A DNA stretch of 11,086 bases, from positions 1 to 11,086 of the forward strand of contig CALRHQ010000031.1 of assembly GCA_943359415.1 (NCBI GenBank), written 5' to 3'. Every line of letters starts with the position of its first letter. The stretch's first letter is position 1. Made by a program: the position numbers and the translations under genes. The notes beneath the pieces are model-generated. The model saw only the letters and a list, made by a program, of their open reading frames with translations. It ran no database searches and had not been told where the DNA came from. Source of the stretch: Candidatus Peribacteria bacterium (GTDB lineage: Bacteria; Patescibacteriota; Gracilibacteria; UBA1369; LOWO2-01-FULL-3). Below are positions 1-6,697 of the stretch, one piece after another.

Positions 1-556
1 TTTTAACCGTATTTATTTCTATTGCCCTTATTACGTATACAATATTGTTTTGATGAATTCGTTTTGCGGCAGCGGGATCAAGCTTTTGCAGCTTTTTATA
101 AATATATGCATTTCCATATTTTTGTGCCATTTTTTTCAGTCTCTCTCTAAGTTTCAGGTCAGGATTCATACGAGGTAATATATATCCTTGAGTTATTGCA
201 CTTATATAAAGCCCCGTTCCACCGACAAGCATTGGTACGTGTTTCCTTTTTAGAATTTCTTTTATTTCGGCATTTGCCATGTCCTGATACTCTGCCAAAG
301 TTATAGTCTTTTCTGGCTCTGATATGCTAAGCATGTGATGTGGCACTCCTTCACGTTTCTCTTCTGGAATTATATCCGATCCAATTTCTAAACCTTTGTA
401 TAACTGTCTCGAATCCGTAGAAATAATTTCACCATTTATGGCGTGGGCGATCTGCAAAGATAAATCAGTTTTCCCAGAAGCTGTTGGCCCAAGAACAACT
501 ATTAAAGGATTTTTGTTGGATTTTACAAATTTTTTTACTTCTTTAAGGATGTGCAT
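1..556 (-). CDS. miaA: tRNA dimethylallyltransferase MiaA (partial, C-terminus cut by window edge)
   Basis: This enzyme transfers a dimethylallyl group from DMAPP to N6 of adenosine 37 in tRNAs that read codons starting with U, which stabilises codon-anticodon pairing. About 185 residues are visible out of a family length near 300. The P-loop GPTASGKT lies at about residues 23-30, the DSRQLY motif at 48-53, PHHM at 72-75 and GGTGLYI at 112-118. All four are hallmark MiaA motifs in the expected order and spacing. The frame then continues through a Lys-rich segment to a conserved-looking N-x(5)-IRAIEI stretch before the edge. The start is the first ATG after an in-frame TAA five codons upstream. 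An AAGGA directly abuts this ATG, too close to be an ideal ribosome binding site. The gene is divergent from the ribosomal operon. The identification is firm; only the C-terminus is missing. Confidence 0.96.
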   Translation of the reverse strand, partial: MHILKEVKKFVKSNKNPLIVVLGPTASGKTDLSLQIAHAINGEIISTDSRQLYKGLEIGSDIIPEEKREGVPHHMLSISEPEKTITLAEYQDMANAEIKEILKRKHVPMLVGGTGLYISAITQGYILPRMNPDLKLRERLKKMAQKYGNAYIYKKLQKLDPAAAKRIHQNNIVYVIRAIEINTVK

Positions 557-562
557 TCCTTT

Positions 563-591
563 TTGAGTAGGTTAATAAGCGTGCGTAATAT
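563..591 (+). promoter_or_regulatory. candidate promoter for the rplJ-rplL operon
   Basis: A -35-like TTGAGT (563-568) is followed after 17 bases by a -10-like TAATAT (586-591). Each matches its consensus at four of six positions. Transcription would start near 598 and give a leader of about 235 nt that contains the whole L10-type regulatory region. The same -35 variant, TTGAGT, precedes the pilin gene at 6627, which gives mild support. The site sits between the divergent miaA and rplJ genes, where a promoter is needed. The match is weak in itself. Confidence 0.35.
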
Positions 592-673
592 AGCCCAATG
601 TGTCATTTTTGGCAAAAATACCAGCCTAAGCTTCACTCAGAAGAAAACATTCTTGCCTTTTTGTCAATTTTAA

Positions 674-819
674 TCATTAGACTTTTGTGCTTTTTATGGT
701 AAATTTCTCCAGTCATAGACAGCGGGCAATTTATAAGACCTGCCGAGACAAATGAGATTTAAGTCGATAGTTAAACTTCTTTGTTCTCGATAGTCTAATG
801 ACAATCGAGATTTTTTTTT
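674..819 (+). promoter_or_regulatory. ribosomal protein L10 leader (autoregulatory mRNA element) upstream of rplJ
   Basis: In many bacteria the rplJ-rplL leader RNA binds the L10-L12 complex through a kink-turn helix, so excess stalk protein turns off its own operon. The segment around 718-748 carries the recognisable core: GACAGCGGG, a short AT-rich loop, then CCTGCCGAG. GCGGG (722-726) can pair with CCTGC (739-743) with one G-U wobble, and the CCGAG side resembles the kink-turn strand of known L10 leaders. The element lies just upstream of rplJ and leads into an attenuator hairpin. A 10-base segment at 674-683 is perfectly complementary to 792-801 inside the attenuator, giving a candidate antiterminator pairing. 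The core resemblance and gene context are good. The exact boundaries and the switch mechanism are inferred. Confidence 0.8.
785..819 (+). terminator. transcription attenuator in the L10 leader
   Basis: A 7-bp perfect stem, TCTCGAT (785-791) with ATCGAGA (804-810), is followed by an A-A mismatch, a further 3-bp stem (GTC/GAC) and a TAAT loop. Nine T residues follow directly (811-819). This is an intrinsic terminator placed 13 bases before the rplJ start codon, so it can only work as a regulated attenuator. By analogy with the known rplJL attenuation mechanism, binding of L10-L12 to the leader would favour this hairpin. Confidence 0.85.
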
Positions 820-832
820 AATCTTAAAAACT

Positions 833-1336
833 ATGTCACAAACAAAAGGTGAAAAAGAGCAGGTTCTGTCTGATCTTCAGAATCAATTCAAGTCCGCAAA
901 GGCAGTGGTTTTCGCTGACTATCAAGGGCTTTCAGTTAAAGATCTTAAAAATTTACGTACAAAACTAAGGGAAGCCGGAGTTTCTTTCAATGTAGCGAAA
1001 AAGACTCTAATCAAGCTTGCAGCTAAAGACTCAGGATACGATGAAATTCCTGATAGCGTGATGGAAGGACCTGTTGGAGCTGCTTTTTCTTCACAGGAAG
1101 AAGTTGCAGGAGCGGCAAAAATTATTAATGATTTTGCCAAAAAGAACAAGGCTTTGAAACTTAGAGGATCTCTTTTTGAAGGGAAAATATTGTCTGTCGT
1201 GGAAACTAAACAGCTTGCTGTTCTTCCAAGCAAACAAGAACTTCTTACAAAACTTGTTTATCTGTTCAATGCTCCTATTTCTGGATTTGCTCGTGTTATT
1301 CAAGCTATTGCAGACAAACAAGGACAGGCAGCTTAA
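833..1336 (+). CDS. rplJ: 50S ribosomal protein L10 (uL10)
   Basis: L10 anchors the L7/L12 dimers to the 23S rRNA GTPase-associated region and so forms the base of the ribosomal stalk. The product is 167 residues, a normal bacterial length. The N-terminal RNA-binding domain shows the typical pattern: a helical start, AVVFADYQGLSV near residues 24-35, the DLKNLRTKLREAG helix, then FNVAKKTL. EGPVGAAF is near 78-85. The C-terminal helix that recruits L12 dimers runs from about residue 130 to the end (APISGFARVIQAIADK). The ATG has no Shine-Dalgarno sequence, only an AT-rich leader. The gene is followed after 36 bases by rplL and is governed by the L10 leader and attenuator upstream. The usual upstream partners rplK and rplA are absent. 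Confidence 0.98.
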   Translation: MSQTKGEKEQVLSDLQNQFKSAKAVVFADYQGLSVKDLKNLRTKLREAGVSFNVAKKTLIKLAAKDSGYDEIPDSVMEGPVGAAFSSQEEVAGAAKIINDFAKKNKALKLRGSLFEGKILSVVETKQLAVLPSKQELLTKLVYLFNAPISGFARVIQAIADKQGQAA

Positions 1337-1372
1337 TTTATCAATTTATCAAATATTTTAACTATCAAACAT

Positions 1373-1765
1373 ATGTCAGACTTAGAACTAAGCAAAGATG
1401 CTCAGAAAATTATGGAATTGGTTGAAACACTTCCAGTTCTTGAACTTGCAAACCTTGTAAAAGCACTTGAAGAAAAATTCGGTGTTAGTGCAGCAGCTTC
1501 AATGATGATGGCTGGTCCTGCAGCAGGTGGTGCAGCAGCAGAAGAAGAAGGAAGCACAAAGAAAACAGTAATGTTGACTGGTGCAGGTGGACAAAAGATT
1601 TCTGTTATCAAAATTGTTCGTGAAATCACAGGTCTTGGTCTTAAAGAGGCTAAGGATCTTGTTGATGCAGCTCCAAAAGCTGTTAAAGAGAACATCGAAA
1701 TGGCAGAAGCTCAAGATATCAAAAAGAAACTTGAGGAAGTTGGAGCTTCAGTTGAGCTACAATAA
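1373..1765 (+). CDS. rplL: 50S ribosomal protein L7/L12 (bL12)
   Basis: This is the multicopy stalk protein that recruits and stimulates translational GTPases. Its 130 residues compare with about 120-128 in the family. The N-terminal dimerisation domain (about 8-45) includes LPVLELANLVKALEEKFGV. A short Ala/Gly/Glu-rich hinge follows at about 46-60 and contains an unusual SMMMAG stretch. The C-terminal domain carries the strongly conserved VIKIVREITGLGLKEAKDLV (about 83-102), which contacts elongation factors. The protein ends in ELQ rather than the common VEVK-like tail. The gene is co-transcribed with rplJ; its ATG also has no Shine-Dalgarno sequence. A strong terminator follows 16 bases after the stop, and rpoB does not follow as it does in many bacteria. 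Confidence 0.98.
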   Translation: MSDLELSKDAQKIMELVETLPVLELANLVKALEEKFGVSAAASMMMAGPAAGGAAAEEEGSTKKTVMLTGAGGQKISVIKIVREITGLGLKEAKDLVDAAPKAVKENIEMAEAQDIKKKLEEVGASVELQ

Positions 1766-1781
1766 TATCGTGAATTACAAT

Positions 1782-1886
1782 AAAAAGCGGGAATACATTC
1801 CCTAGAACTTAAACTATCTTTGTGATAAATCAGTCTTAAGTCTAGAGAGAACGTAATGCGTTCTAGGAAATATATTCCCGCTTTTT
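1782..1886 (+). terminator. long-stem terminator of the rplJ-rplL operon
   Basis: Two 27-base arms (1782-1808 and 1860-1886) are complementary except for two C-A mismatches. They start with AAAAAGCGGGAAT and end with ATTCCCGCTTTTT, leaving a T-run at the 3' side as in a rho-independent terminator. The 51-base loop (1809-1859) is far larger than usual. It contains a competing hairpin, AGAACG (1848-1853) with CGTTCT (1859-1864), which would use bases of the inner basal stem. Because the arm begins with an A-run, the structure could also terminate transcription from the opposite strand, though nothing converges here. Terminator function is very likely; any further role is unknown. Confidence 0.85.
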
Positions 1887-2069
1887 TCGTAGTCCATCTC
1901 TTGGAATTTATGCGTTACCTAAAAATATTCTTCCTCTTTTTTGTATATCTGCCCCTATTTCCGAGTTTGAGCGTAGCGAGTTTGTAATTTTTAGCTTTTC
2001 GAAAATAAATTTCATCAAAAATTTGAATTGAGAAATAAATAGTTTATCCCCTTTCTCTTACTTTTACCC
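1887..2069. other. intergenic region without recognised gene
   Basis: Between the rplL terminator and the pilus promoter there is AT-rich sequence with no credible gene on either strand. The only structure noticed is an 8-base direct repeat, CGAGTTTG, at 1962-1969 and 1977-1984, around the motif GAGCGTAGCGAG. A polypyrimidine stretch lies at about 2047-2070 just before the promoter. Confidence 0.6.
1962..1984 (+). repeat. short direct repeat CGAGTTTG x2
   Basis: CGAGTTTG occurs at 1962-1969 and again at 1977-1984, with 15 bases from start to start. The central GAGCGTAGCGAG is itself partly repetitive (GAGCG/GCGAG). It is too short to name a family, and a regulatory role for the pilus operon is not demonstrated. 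Confidence 0.4.
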
Positions 2070-2098
2070 TTTACGTTTGTGCTAAAATTTGGTATAAT
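2070..2098 (+). promoter_or_regulatory. promoter of the type IV pilus operon (extended -10)
   Basis: TTTACG (2070-2075, four of six matches to the -35 consensus) is followed by a 17-base spacer and a perfect TATAAT (2093-2098). The TGG directly before it makes an extended -10 element. The predicted start is near 2105, leaving a 5' leader of about 25 bases before the pilN-like ATG. This is the best promoter match in the window and lies downstream of the rplL terminator, so the pilus genes form their own operon. Confidence 0.8.
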
Positions 2099-2129
2099 AT
2101 CTTGATATAAAAATAAATACAAAAAACAA

Positions 2130-3332
2130 ATGGAAAATTCGGTAACTCCAAAATTGGTAAATCCTTTGGATGTTCACGATGAAAAAAAAGATGAAGGTTC
2201 AAATATTTTAAAAAACCTAACATCATCTAATGCTCCTCAAGAAAATCTTCTTGAAGAAGCTCCAACAATAGATTTTTCATTACTCAAAGATGTAATCCCT
2301 CAGCAAAGCCCTTTTCTTAATATTCTAAAATATGGATTTATAGGAATTGCAGGAGCATTTTTGGTGGCTATTTTATTTTTTGCCGTAACTTTAACAGATG
2401 CCTTCAGTCTTGTTTCAACACCTTTTGGATACAATAGTCTTACAAAACAAATAGCGAATGACAATACTGATATCATCATTTTTAAAACTGAATTGAATTT
2501 TAATAAATATCTACTTTTAAAAGGATACCTTGATGAATTTGGATATTATGGAGATTCTTTTGCTCAAAATTATGAAATTTTAAAGACACAGACTTCTTCT
2601 GTAGAAGAAAAGGCTGCCGCTGCTGAAAAAATTGCCTCAATAAAGCCTGAACTTAAAAAAAGTTTTACATCTGCAAAAAATATTTTTTCTAAAGAATTTG
2701 ATGCTCCTATTTATCCAATAGACCCTACTCAAACAGAAACAGCGTCTCTTTTTAAACAAAAACTTATAGATAAATATACCTCAAAAGCAGCTGAACTGAA
2801 AGATGCCACTGACCCTCAAGCGAAGAGAGATTATAAAAATTATATGCAAATAGTTGCGCTTATTTCCAATACAGACTTGAAAGGTCTTGTGTTAAGTACA
2901 GATTTTGATGCGATTAAAGATGAAAATCTATATGCCCTTATCAATAATATAAATTCAGTAGTCGTAAATGATTTAAATATTATTCAACAAATAAAAAATA
3001 AAAGAGTACGATGGTCTGATATCATTAATGAAATCGATTTACGTACAATAGCTGTTGATAGTAGCTATAATCAAAATTATTATAATGAAGTTGGTGGAAT
3101 CAGATATACAAGTTACGATTTTGACAGTGAATCAAAAAAGCTTTCTATAAATGGAGAAACAAAAATATTCGATACTATAAATTTTACAACGATTGCTGAT
3201 TTGATAGATTCATTAAATGGATCTGACATCTTTAGTAATGCGGAAATGCGTTCTTTTGCAAAGTCAGGATCACGTGATGATGGATTCATTGCAACATTAA
3301 GAATCTCGTTAAATCTAAAAGATAAAAAATAA
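2130..3332 (+). CDS. pilN: PilN-like type IV pilus inner-membrane platform protein, enlarged
   Basis: PilN is a single-pass membrane protein that links the cytoplasmic PilM ring to PilO in the pilus assembly platform. This 400-residue product has a hydrophilic cytoplasmic tail (1-62), one membrane segment (about 66-88) and a large outer domain. The assignment rests on the C-terminal part (about 290-397). KRVRWSDIINEID (291-303) fits the PilN helix, followed by a strand pair around KKLSINGET (336-344), a helix IADLIDSLNGSDIF (355-368) and a final strand with ATLRISLNLK. This layout matches the PilN ferredoxin-like domain, and the gene lies directly before a PilO-like gene. Canonical PilN is about 180-200 residues. 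Here residues about 110-285 form an extra, mostly helical region, and no INLLP-like PilM-binding motif is visible. The next gene starts 2 bases after the stop. The family call is moderately confident. Confidence 0.65.
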   Translation: MENSVTPKLVNPLDVHDEKKDEGSNILKNLTSSNAPQENLLEEAPTIDFSLLKDVIPQQSPFLNILKYGFIGIAGAFLVAILFFAVTLTDAFSLVSTPFGYNSLTKQIANDNTDIIIFKTELNFNKYLLLKGYLDEFGYYGDSFAQNYEILKTQTSSVEEKAAAAEKIASIKPELKKSFTSAKNIFSKEFDAPIYPIDPTQTETASLFKQKLIDKYTSKAAELKDATDPQAKRDYKNYMQIVALISNTDLKGLVLSTDFDAIKDENLYALINNINSVVVNDLNIIQQIKNKRVRWSDIINEIDLRTIAVDSSYNQNYYNEVGGIRYTSYDFDSESKKLSINGETKIFDTINFTTIADLIDSLNGSDIFSNAEMRSFAKSGSRDDGFIATLRISLNLKDKK

Positions 3333-3334
3333 TT

Positions 3335-3952
3335 ATGCCAAATCTATCTTATTTAATAGCGGCAAAAAGGGAAGAGACTCAAATCAAATCTTACGCTGTG
3401 TTATGCGGAGTTTTACTTATAGCCTTCGGTGCTTTTACTTACATGAAATGGCAGGAATATTCAGTAATGAAAACTGTTGTTGATAAAAATAAGGCATATA
3501 TTTCGGCTTTGAAAGAAGAAGGTGCAAATGAAAAAGCTTCATTTGATACTAAAAAAGCTTCAATAAATGAATTGAAAACTGAAATAGAATCAAATCTTGT
3601 TGAAGTTTTTCCAGCAGTAGATTCTTACACCGAACTTACAAGAAAATTTGATAAATTCGAACAAGATCTTTCTACCAAAGATAGTGTTTTTGAAATTTCG
3701 AATATTGAATATCAAGGCATTGTGAAGAAAGATAACTCCTCTATTTTACCGGTCAGGATGAGCATCAGGAGCTCTAAGCCTAATTTTGAAAAATTCTTAC
3801 ACTATGTTGAATCTTCCGGATCTTTAGCTGGTAAAGCAAGACTTATGGATATTTCTTCAATCAGATTAAATTTTGAAAAAGGTAATGATCTTTCAGGAAA
3901 AACTGAAGAGATTATAAATTTCTCTGTACAAATTAACGCATACTTCCAATAA
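3335..3952 (+). CDS. pilO: PilO-like type IV pilus inner-membrane platform protein
   Basis: PilO pairs with PilN in the inner-membrane alignment platform. This 205-residue product has the PilO build: a short cytoplasmic N-terminus, one membrane helix (about 19-37) and a charged coiled-coil segment (about 42-112). A C-terminal ferredoxin-like domain (about 115-204) begins with FEISNIEYQG and has the strand-helix pattern ILPVRMSIRSSKPNFEKFLH (137-156). It ends with a strand, INFSVQINAYF, that matches the usual PilO terminus. The start lies 2 bases after the pilN-like stop, and the next gene starts 3 bases after this stop, so translation is probably coupled. No Shine-Dalgarno sequence is visible. 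The assignment rests on architecture, length and position between pilN-like and pilB rather than on diagnostic residues. Confidence 0.75.
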   Translation: MPNLSYLIAAKREETQIKSYAVLCGVLLIAFGAFTYMKWQEYSVMKTVVDKNKAYISALKEEGANEKASFDTKKASINELKTEIESNLVEVFPAVDSYTELTRKFDKFEQDLSTKDSVFEISNIEYQGIVKKDNSSILPVRMSIRSSKPNFEKFLHYVESSGSLAGKARLMDISSIRLNFEKGNDLSGKTEEIINFSVQINAYFQ

Positions 3953-3955
3953 AAA

Positions 3956-5347
3956 GTGGATAATACAAATACTCAACAACCAGCTCCGGTGACCGCACTT
4001 CCACAGCCTTTGCAGGCTGCGCCAGTAGTTGCTGCTCCCGTTGCTACAACTGTACCGGTTGTTGCTACTGTAGCTGCTCCGACACAAAATGCTGCAACAT
4101 TGCCTGAGAGTGAGAAGTTAAAACAGCTTAAGGATGCCATTTTGGCAGCGAATATCCCTCAGATGGTTATGATTGCGATTTCGTATGCACTTGATTTAAG
4201 ATCCAGTGATATCCATATTGAACCTCTACAAAATCGTGTTCGTCTAAGATATAGAATTGATGGAGTTTTGAGACATGTCGTGGAATATCCTACAAATCTG
4301 CATCCGGCAGTTGTTTCCAGAATCAAGATTATGTCGAATTTGAAAATCGATGAACAACGTATTCCTCAGGATGGACGTGCGGATGTTACAACAAAAGAAG
4401 GAAAACAAATGGATCTCCGTGTTTCGACTTTGCCTACAGTAAACGGCGAAAAGATCGTTATGCGTATCCAAGATAAATCTAGAAAAATTCCTGATCTTTC
4501 AGAACTTGGAATTACAGGAACGTCATTAAAAAATCTTAATGCCGCTCTTGCAGCGCCAAATGGAATTATTATCAATACTGGGCCTACTGGATCTGGTAAG
4601 ACTACTACTCTTTATTCATGTCTTACAAAATTGAATAAGACTGAAGTAAATATCCTTACTATTGAAGATCCGGTGGAAATTCAGCTGGATGGATTGAATC
4701 AAAGTCAGGTTCATCACGATATCAATTATTCATTTGCGATGGGGATGAGAGCCGCGCTTCGTCAGGATCCGAATATTATAATGGTCGGAGAAATTCGTGA
4801 CAAAGAAACGGCCGATACAGCTATTGAAGCTTCACTTACGGGACATCTCGTATTTTCAACATTGCATACAAATAGTGCTGTTGAATCTTTGACTCGTCTT
4901 ATAAATATGGGTATACAGCCATATCTTTTGACATCTTCTCTAGAACTTATCATCGCTCAAAGACTTGTGAGAGAGGTTTGTCCGAAGTGTAAAAAAGAAG
5001 CTGTAGTTAGCGCAGATATGATGGAAATGATAAAAAAAGCTATGTCAGAAATGAAAGCTGAAGGAGAAATAGAGCCTGAACTTTTGAAAGGTATGAAATT
5101 TTATGATGCGATTGGTTGTGATGAATGTAATCATATAGGATACAAAGGACGTATCGGTCTTTATGAAGTTTTGAGAATGAATAATGAAATCAGAAATTTG
5201 CTTTCAGAAAATGCCACTATGATCAAAATCCAAGAAGCCGCTTTGAAAAATGGAATGGTAACCCTTGAACAAGCCGGTATCGTAAAAGCTCTTCAAGGAA
5301 AAACAACGCTCGAAGAAGTATATCGTGTAGCACGTAAATCAGAATAA
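3956..5347 (+). CDS. pilB: type IV pilus assembly ATPase PilB (short form)
   Basis: This is the hexameric cytoplasmic ATPase that powers pilus extension through PilC. Its 463 residues carry every GspE/PilB core motif: SSDIHIEP (83-90), Walker A GPTGSGKTT (209-217), Asp box TIEDPVE (235-241), Walker B IIMVGEIRD (274-282) and His box TGHLVFSTLHTN (295-306). A zinc-binding tetracysteine site is present (Cys342, 345, 388, 391). The zinc site supports PilB/GspE over the retraction ATPase PilT. Canonical PilB is about 560 residues; the N-terminal MshEN-type domain is missing and a Pro/Ala/Val-rich low-complexity tail (1-50) stands in its place. The start is GTG, one codon after an in-frame TAA and 3 bases after the pilO-like stop. 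The next in-frame ATG would fall inside the ATPase N-terminal domain, so GTG is preferred. pilC begins 1 base after the stop. Confidence 0.95.
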   Translation: MDNTNTQQPAPVTALPQPLQAAPVVAAPVATTVPVVATVAAPTQNAATLPESEKLKQLKDAILAANIPQMVMIAISYALDLRSSDIHIEPLQNRVRLRYRIDGVLRHVVEYPTNLHPAVVSRIKIMSNLKIDEQRIPQDGRADVTTKEGKQMDLRVSTLPTVNGEKIVMRIQDKSRKIPDLSELGITGTSLKNLNAALAAPNGIIINTGPTGSGKTTTLYSCLTKLNKTEVNILTIEDPVEIQLDGLNQSQVHHDINYSFAMGMRAALRQDPNIIMVGEIRDKETADTAIEASLTGHLVFSTLHTNSAVESLTRLINMGIQPYLLTSSLELIIAQRLVREVCPKCKKEAVVSADMMEMIKKAMSEMKAEGEIEPELLKGMKFYDAIGCDECNHIGYKGRIGLYEVLRMNNEIRNLLSENATMIKIQEAALKNGMVTLEQAGIVKALQGKTTLEEVYRVARKSE

Positions 5348-5348
5348 A

Positions 5349-6620
5349 ATGGCAGAGACTTTAAAAACAAATTTTGCTACCGAAGGAACGGAATCTTTCG
5401 AACTTTCCGATGGCAAAAAAAACCTAGGGAAAGCCGAGAAAGTGGTTTTGAATATCCAAGAAGACAAGACTGGAATTATATCCCTTGAAAAAAGAACTCT
5501 TGGAGGTGTTCAGCTTAGTGGTAATCCTATCGTAGATACTTATAGAAAAATGAATCATTATTTCATAAGTCATTCTTCTGTAAGTCTTGAAGCAAAGGCC
5601 AATTTTTATCACCTTCTTGCAGTGATGATAAATGCAGGAATGCCTATGGTGAAGGCTTTACACTCGCTTGTTACTCAAAGTGCAGATGAGCCAAAACTTC
5701 AAATGATTCTAAATGGTATAGCAAGTGATATTGAATCAGGACAAAGTTTATCGGAATCAATGCTTACTTATCCTGATGTTTTTGAAGATCAAGAAATAGG
5801 AATGGTAGAGTCAGGAGAGGCTTCAGGACAGCTTTCACGTGTCTTGGATAATCTGGCTAAAGATGTTGAAAAAGCTCATTCTATTGCGAGTAAAGTAAAG
5901 GGAGCAATGATGTATCCTACTGTAATTTTTGTTTTACTTATATGTGTCGTTGTAGCCATGCTTGTTCTCGTAATTCCAAAATTGCAGGACCTTTTCACTT
6001 CAAGTGGAGCGGATTTGCCTTTCATTACAAAGGCCGTCGTTGTCGCTAGTGATTTCTTTATAAATCAAAAATTTATTTTGATTACCGGAATTGTGCTTTT
6101 GATTATTGCTTATTCTGTTGTCAGCAAGACTGATTTCGGAAAATACGCCATTGATAAGGCAAAAATTTCCATACCTATTTTTGGAAAATTATTTAGAGAG
6201 GCTTATCTTGCAAGATTTGCCAGATCTTTAAGCAATCTTTTGGACAGTAATATTTCGATTGTAAAAACTATTGAAATTACTGCAAATTCTATAGGAAATG
6301 AAGTATTCAGAAAGAAGCTTTTACTTGCTATGGAAGACATCAAACAAGGTATTCCTCTAGCTGAAAATCTAAGTGACAATGATCTTTTTCCACCTATGCT
6401 TATCAGTATGATTGATGTCGGAGAAAAAACTGCACAACTTGATGAAATCATGGCAAAAGTTGCAGATTTTTATGAAGGCGAACTAGATACAGCGGTTGCA
6501 GGAATCTCAAAAATCATCGAGCCTGTAATCTTGATTTTCATTGGTGTTACCGTCGGAACCATCGTTGCGGCGATCATGCTGCCTATCATGAAACTTTCAG
6601 ATATCGCTGGTTCGATATAA
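5349..6620 (+). CDS. pilC: type IV pilus inner-membrane platform protein PilC
   Basis: PilC (GspF family) is the polytopic membrane protein on which PilB acts to push pilin subunits into the fibre. The product has 423 residues and contains two repeated T2SSF domains. The first (about 80-210) holds the LLAVMINAGMPMVKAL helix, YPDVF (141-145), the GEASGQL motif (156-162) and MMYP (187-190). The second (about 284-412) holds LARFARSLSNLLDS, LFPPMLISMIDVGEKTAQLD and the C-terminal membrane helix. Three membrane segments are visible (about 191-212, 241-259, 391-413). The first 75 residues are hydrophilic and do not show the usual PilC opening with a YKA-x-D-x-x-G-like strand. The gene starts 1 base after the pilB stop and is almost certainly translationally coupled. 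A 77-base gap containing a promoter separates it from the pilin gene. Confidence 0.95.
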   Translation: MAETLKTNFATEGTESFELSDGKKNLGKAEKVVLNIQEDKTGIISLEKRTLGGVQLSGNPIVDTYRKMNHYFISHSSVSLEAKANFYHLLAVMINAGMPMVKALHSLVTQSADEPKLQMILNGIASDIESGQSLSESMLTYPDVFEDQEIGMVESGEASGQLSRVLDNLAKDVEKAHSIASKVKGAMMYPTVIFVLLICVVVAMLVLVIPKLQDLFTSSGADLPFITKAVVVASDFFINQKFILITGIVLLIIAYSVVSKTDFGKYAIDKAKISIPIFGKLFREAYLARFARSLSNLLDSNISIVKTIEITANSIGNEVFRKKLLLAMEDIKQGIPLAENLSDNDLFPPMLISMIDVGEKTAQLDEIMAKVADFYEGELDTAVAGISKIIEPVILIFIGVTVGTIVAAIMLPIMKLSDIAGSI

Positions 6621-6626
6621 ATAATC

Positions 6627-6654
6627 TTGAGTTTTTTGGCAGTGAGACTATAAT
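6627..6654 (+). promoter_or_regulatory. internal promoter for the pilin gene
   Basis: TTGAGT (6627-6632) and a perfect TATAAT (6649-6654) are separated by 16 bases in the gap between pilC and the prepilin gene. The predicted start is near 6661, giving a leader of about 37 bases. A dedicated promoter fits the need for far more pilin subunits than assembly proteins. No terminator separates pilC from this site, so read-through from the operon promoter is also expected. Confidence 0.65.
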
Positions 6655-6697
6655 TGAAAATAGAAATCCCTTTATTTATAAATTAACTCATTTTCCT

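Noticed and set aside
606..620. Near-palindrome ATTTTTGGCAAAAAT in the rplJ leader as an operator
   Set aside because: It is an A/T tract pair around a short centre with no match to a known operator, and it would lie downstream of the candidate transcription start.
922..1233. Antisense frame of 103 codons across rplJ, with similar antisense frames across rplL, pilB, pilC, the pilin gene and the large gene
   Set aside because: They lie wholly inside strongly supported genes, have Ser/Phe/Ile-rich shadow compositions and no domain motifs.
1782..1886. Possible miniature inverted-repeat transposable element with 27-base terminal repeats
   Set aside because: No target-site duplication flanks it, and its position and T-run fit a terminator for rplJL better. 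A genome search for other copies would reopen the question.
6601..6637. Hairpin ATATCG/CGATAT at the end of pilC followed by a T-run, as a terminator
   Set aside because: The 6-bp stem is AT-rich, overlaps the stop codon region, and the T-run starts 13 bases downstream, so it is not a convincing intrinsic terminator.
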